Assembly (NCBI GenBank): GCA_023229785.1
Contig: JALNYV010000001.1
Span: forward strand, 682,001 to 746,000
DNA from: Candidatus Dojkabacteria bacterium
GTDB taxonomy: Bacteria > Patescibacteria > Dojkabacteria > SC72
Length of the DNA stretch: 64,000 nt
Direction: 5' to 3'
The notes beneath the pieces are model-generated. The model was not told where the DNA came from. It did not search any database and was given only the letters and a program-made list of their open reading frames with translations. Within the stretch, counting starts at the first letter, position 1. Each line of letters opens with the position of its first letter. The translations under genes and the position numbers were made by a program. Below, piece by piece: positions 63,872-64,000 of this stretch.

Positions 63872-64000
63872 TTAGGAATTATTCTCTAAATACCATTTAT
63901 ACATTTTCTCTAAGCCCTTATTAAGAGTTGTTTCTGCCTTCCATCCTAGATTGTTCATTTTAGTCGTATCTAGGTATCGTCTTGGAGTTCCATCTGGTTT
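63872..64000 (-). CDS. GDP-L-fucose synthase, C-terminal end
   Basis: 42 codons, running off the window. The reading is KPDGTPRRYLDTTKMNNLGW followed by KAETTLNKGLEKMYKWYLEN, the typical end of GDP-fucose synthase (WcaG/Fcl) with its KPDGTPRK-LD motif. It reduces GDP-4-keto-6-deoxymannose in GDP-fucose supply. Convergent with the PEP-synthase-like gene, 1 nt apart. Confidence 0.85.
   Translation of the reverse strand, partial: KPDGTPRRYLDTTKMNNLGWKAETTLNKGLEKMYKWYLENNS

Overview
The window is a low-GC (roughly one-third G+C) bacterial chromosome segment. It reads best as a member of the Candidate Phyla Radiation (Patescibacteria); the phylum cannot be fixed by eye. Supporting signs are a trigger factor without its PPIase domain, a GyrA and a XerC-type recombinase with long insertions, a six-helix half-size MFS protein, a large type IV pilus locus without secretin, a sortase, and many short proteins without recognisable families. 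TGA is used as a stop (ruvA, a minor pilin, the radical SAM gene), so the code is standard.

Layout: 1-1197 is the end of a VirD4/TraG-like coupling ATPase. A solitary MazF/PemK-like gene follows, then yebC-ruvC-ruvA-ruvB, a membrane protein, a 427-bp AT-rich gap and a tyrosine recombinase. From 7214 to 10018 (minus) lie three unfamiliar helical/coiled-coil genes, two of them in one frame separated by a single TAA. At 10.1-12.8 kb a membrane GT2 synthase and a GH26-like hydrolase are divergent. At 12952-13628 a GC-rich lipoprotein gene sits between 14-bp inverted repeats. Then, on minus, come a VanY-like peptidase, half-MFS, gyrA, a DUF4013-like protein, gyrB and holB, and on plus a second MazF-like gene.

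The type IV pilus system spans 22-48 kb: pilB-pilT-pilC-major pilin, a block of glycosyltransferases/HAD/kinase, pilD, four further pilin-like genes, a lone receiver domain, three secreted or membrane proteins of unknown function (one very Cys-rich), and later pilM-pilN-pilO. Between the last two parts lie an S41-like peptidase and a small, higher-GC gene pair on minus: a radical SAM/SPASM enzyme and a 32-codon Cys-containing peptide gene with a strong Shine-Dalgarno. This pair looks like a compact RiPP (modified peptide) system and is the strongest candidate for something undescribed.

The last part holds housekeeping genes (khpA-like, rpsP, rnc, nusB, rpmF, clpP, tig, a UDG-like gene, tRNA-Val), a membrane-anchored Clp-like double AAA+ protein, a sortase divergent from a surface protein with an LPNSAG tail motif, a JAMM-like protein, an AI-2E-family membrane protein, a PEP-synthase-like protein lacking its catalytic His, and the 3' end of a GDP-fucose synthase gene.

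A recurrent pattern links the native genes: a -10 hexamer, often extended TGnTATAAT, ends only 5-8 nt before the start codon. This predicts widespread leaderless mRNAs. The two GC-rich insertions instead carry classical Shine-Dalgarno sites.
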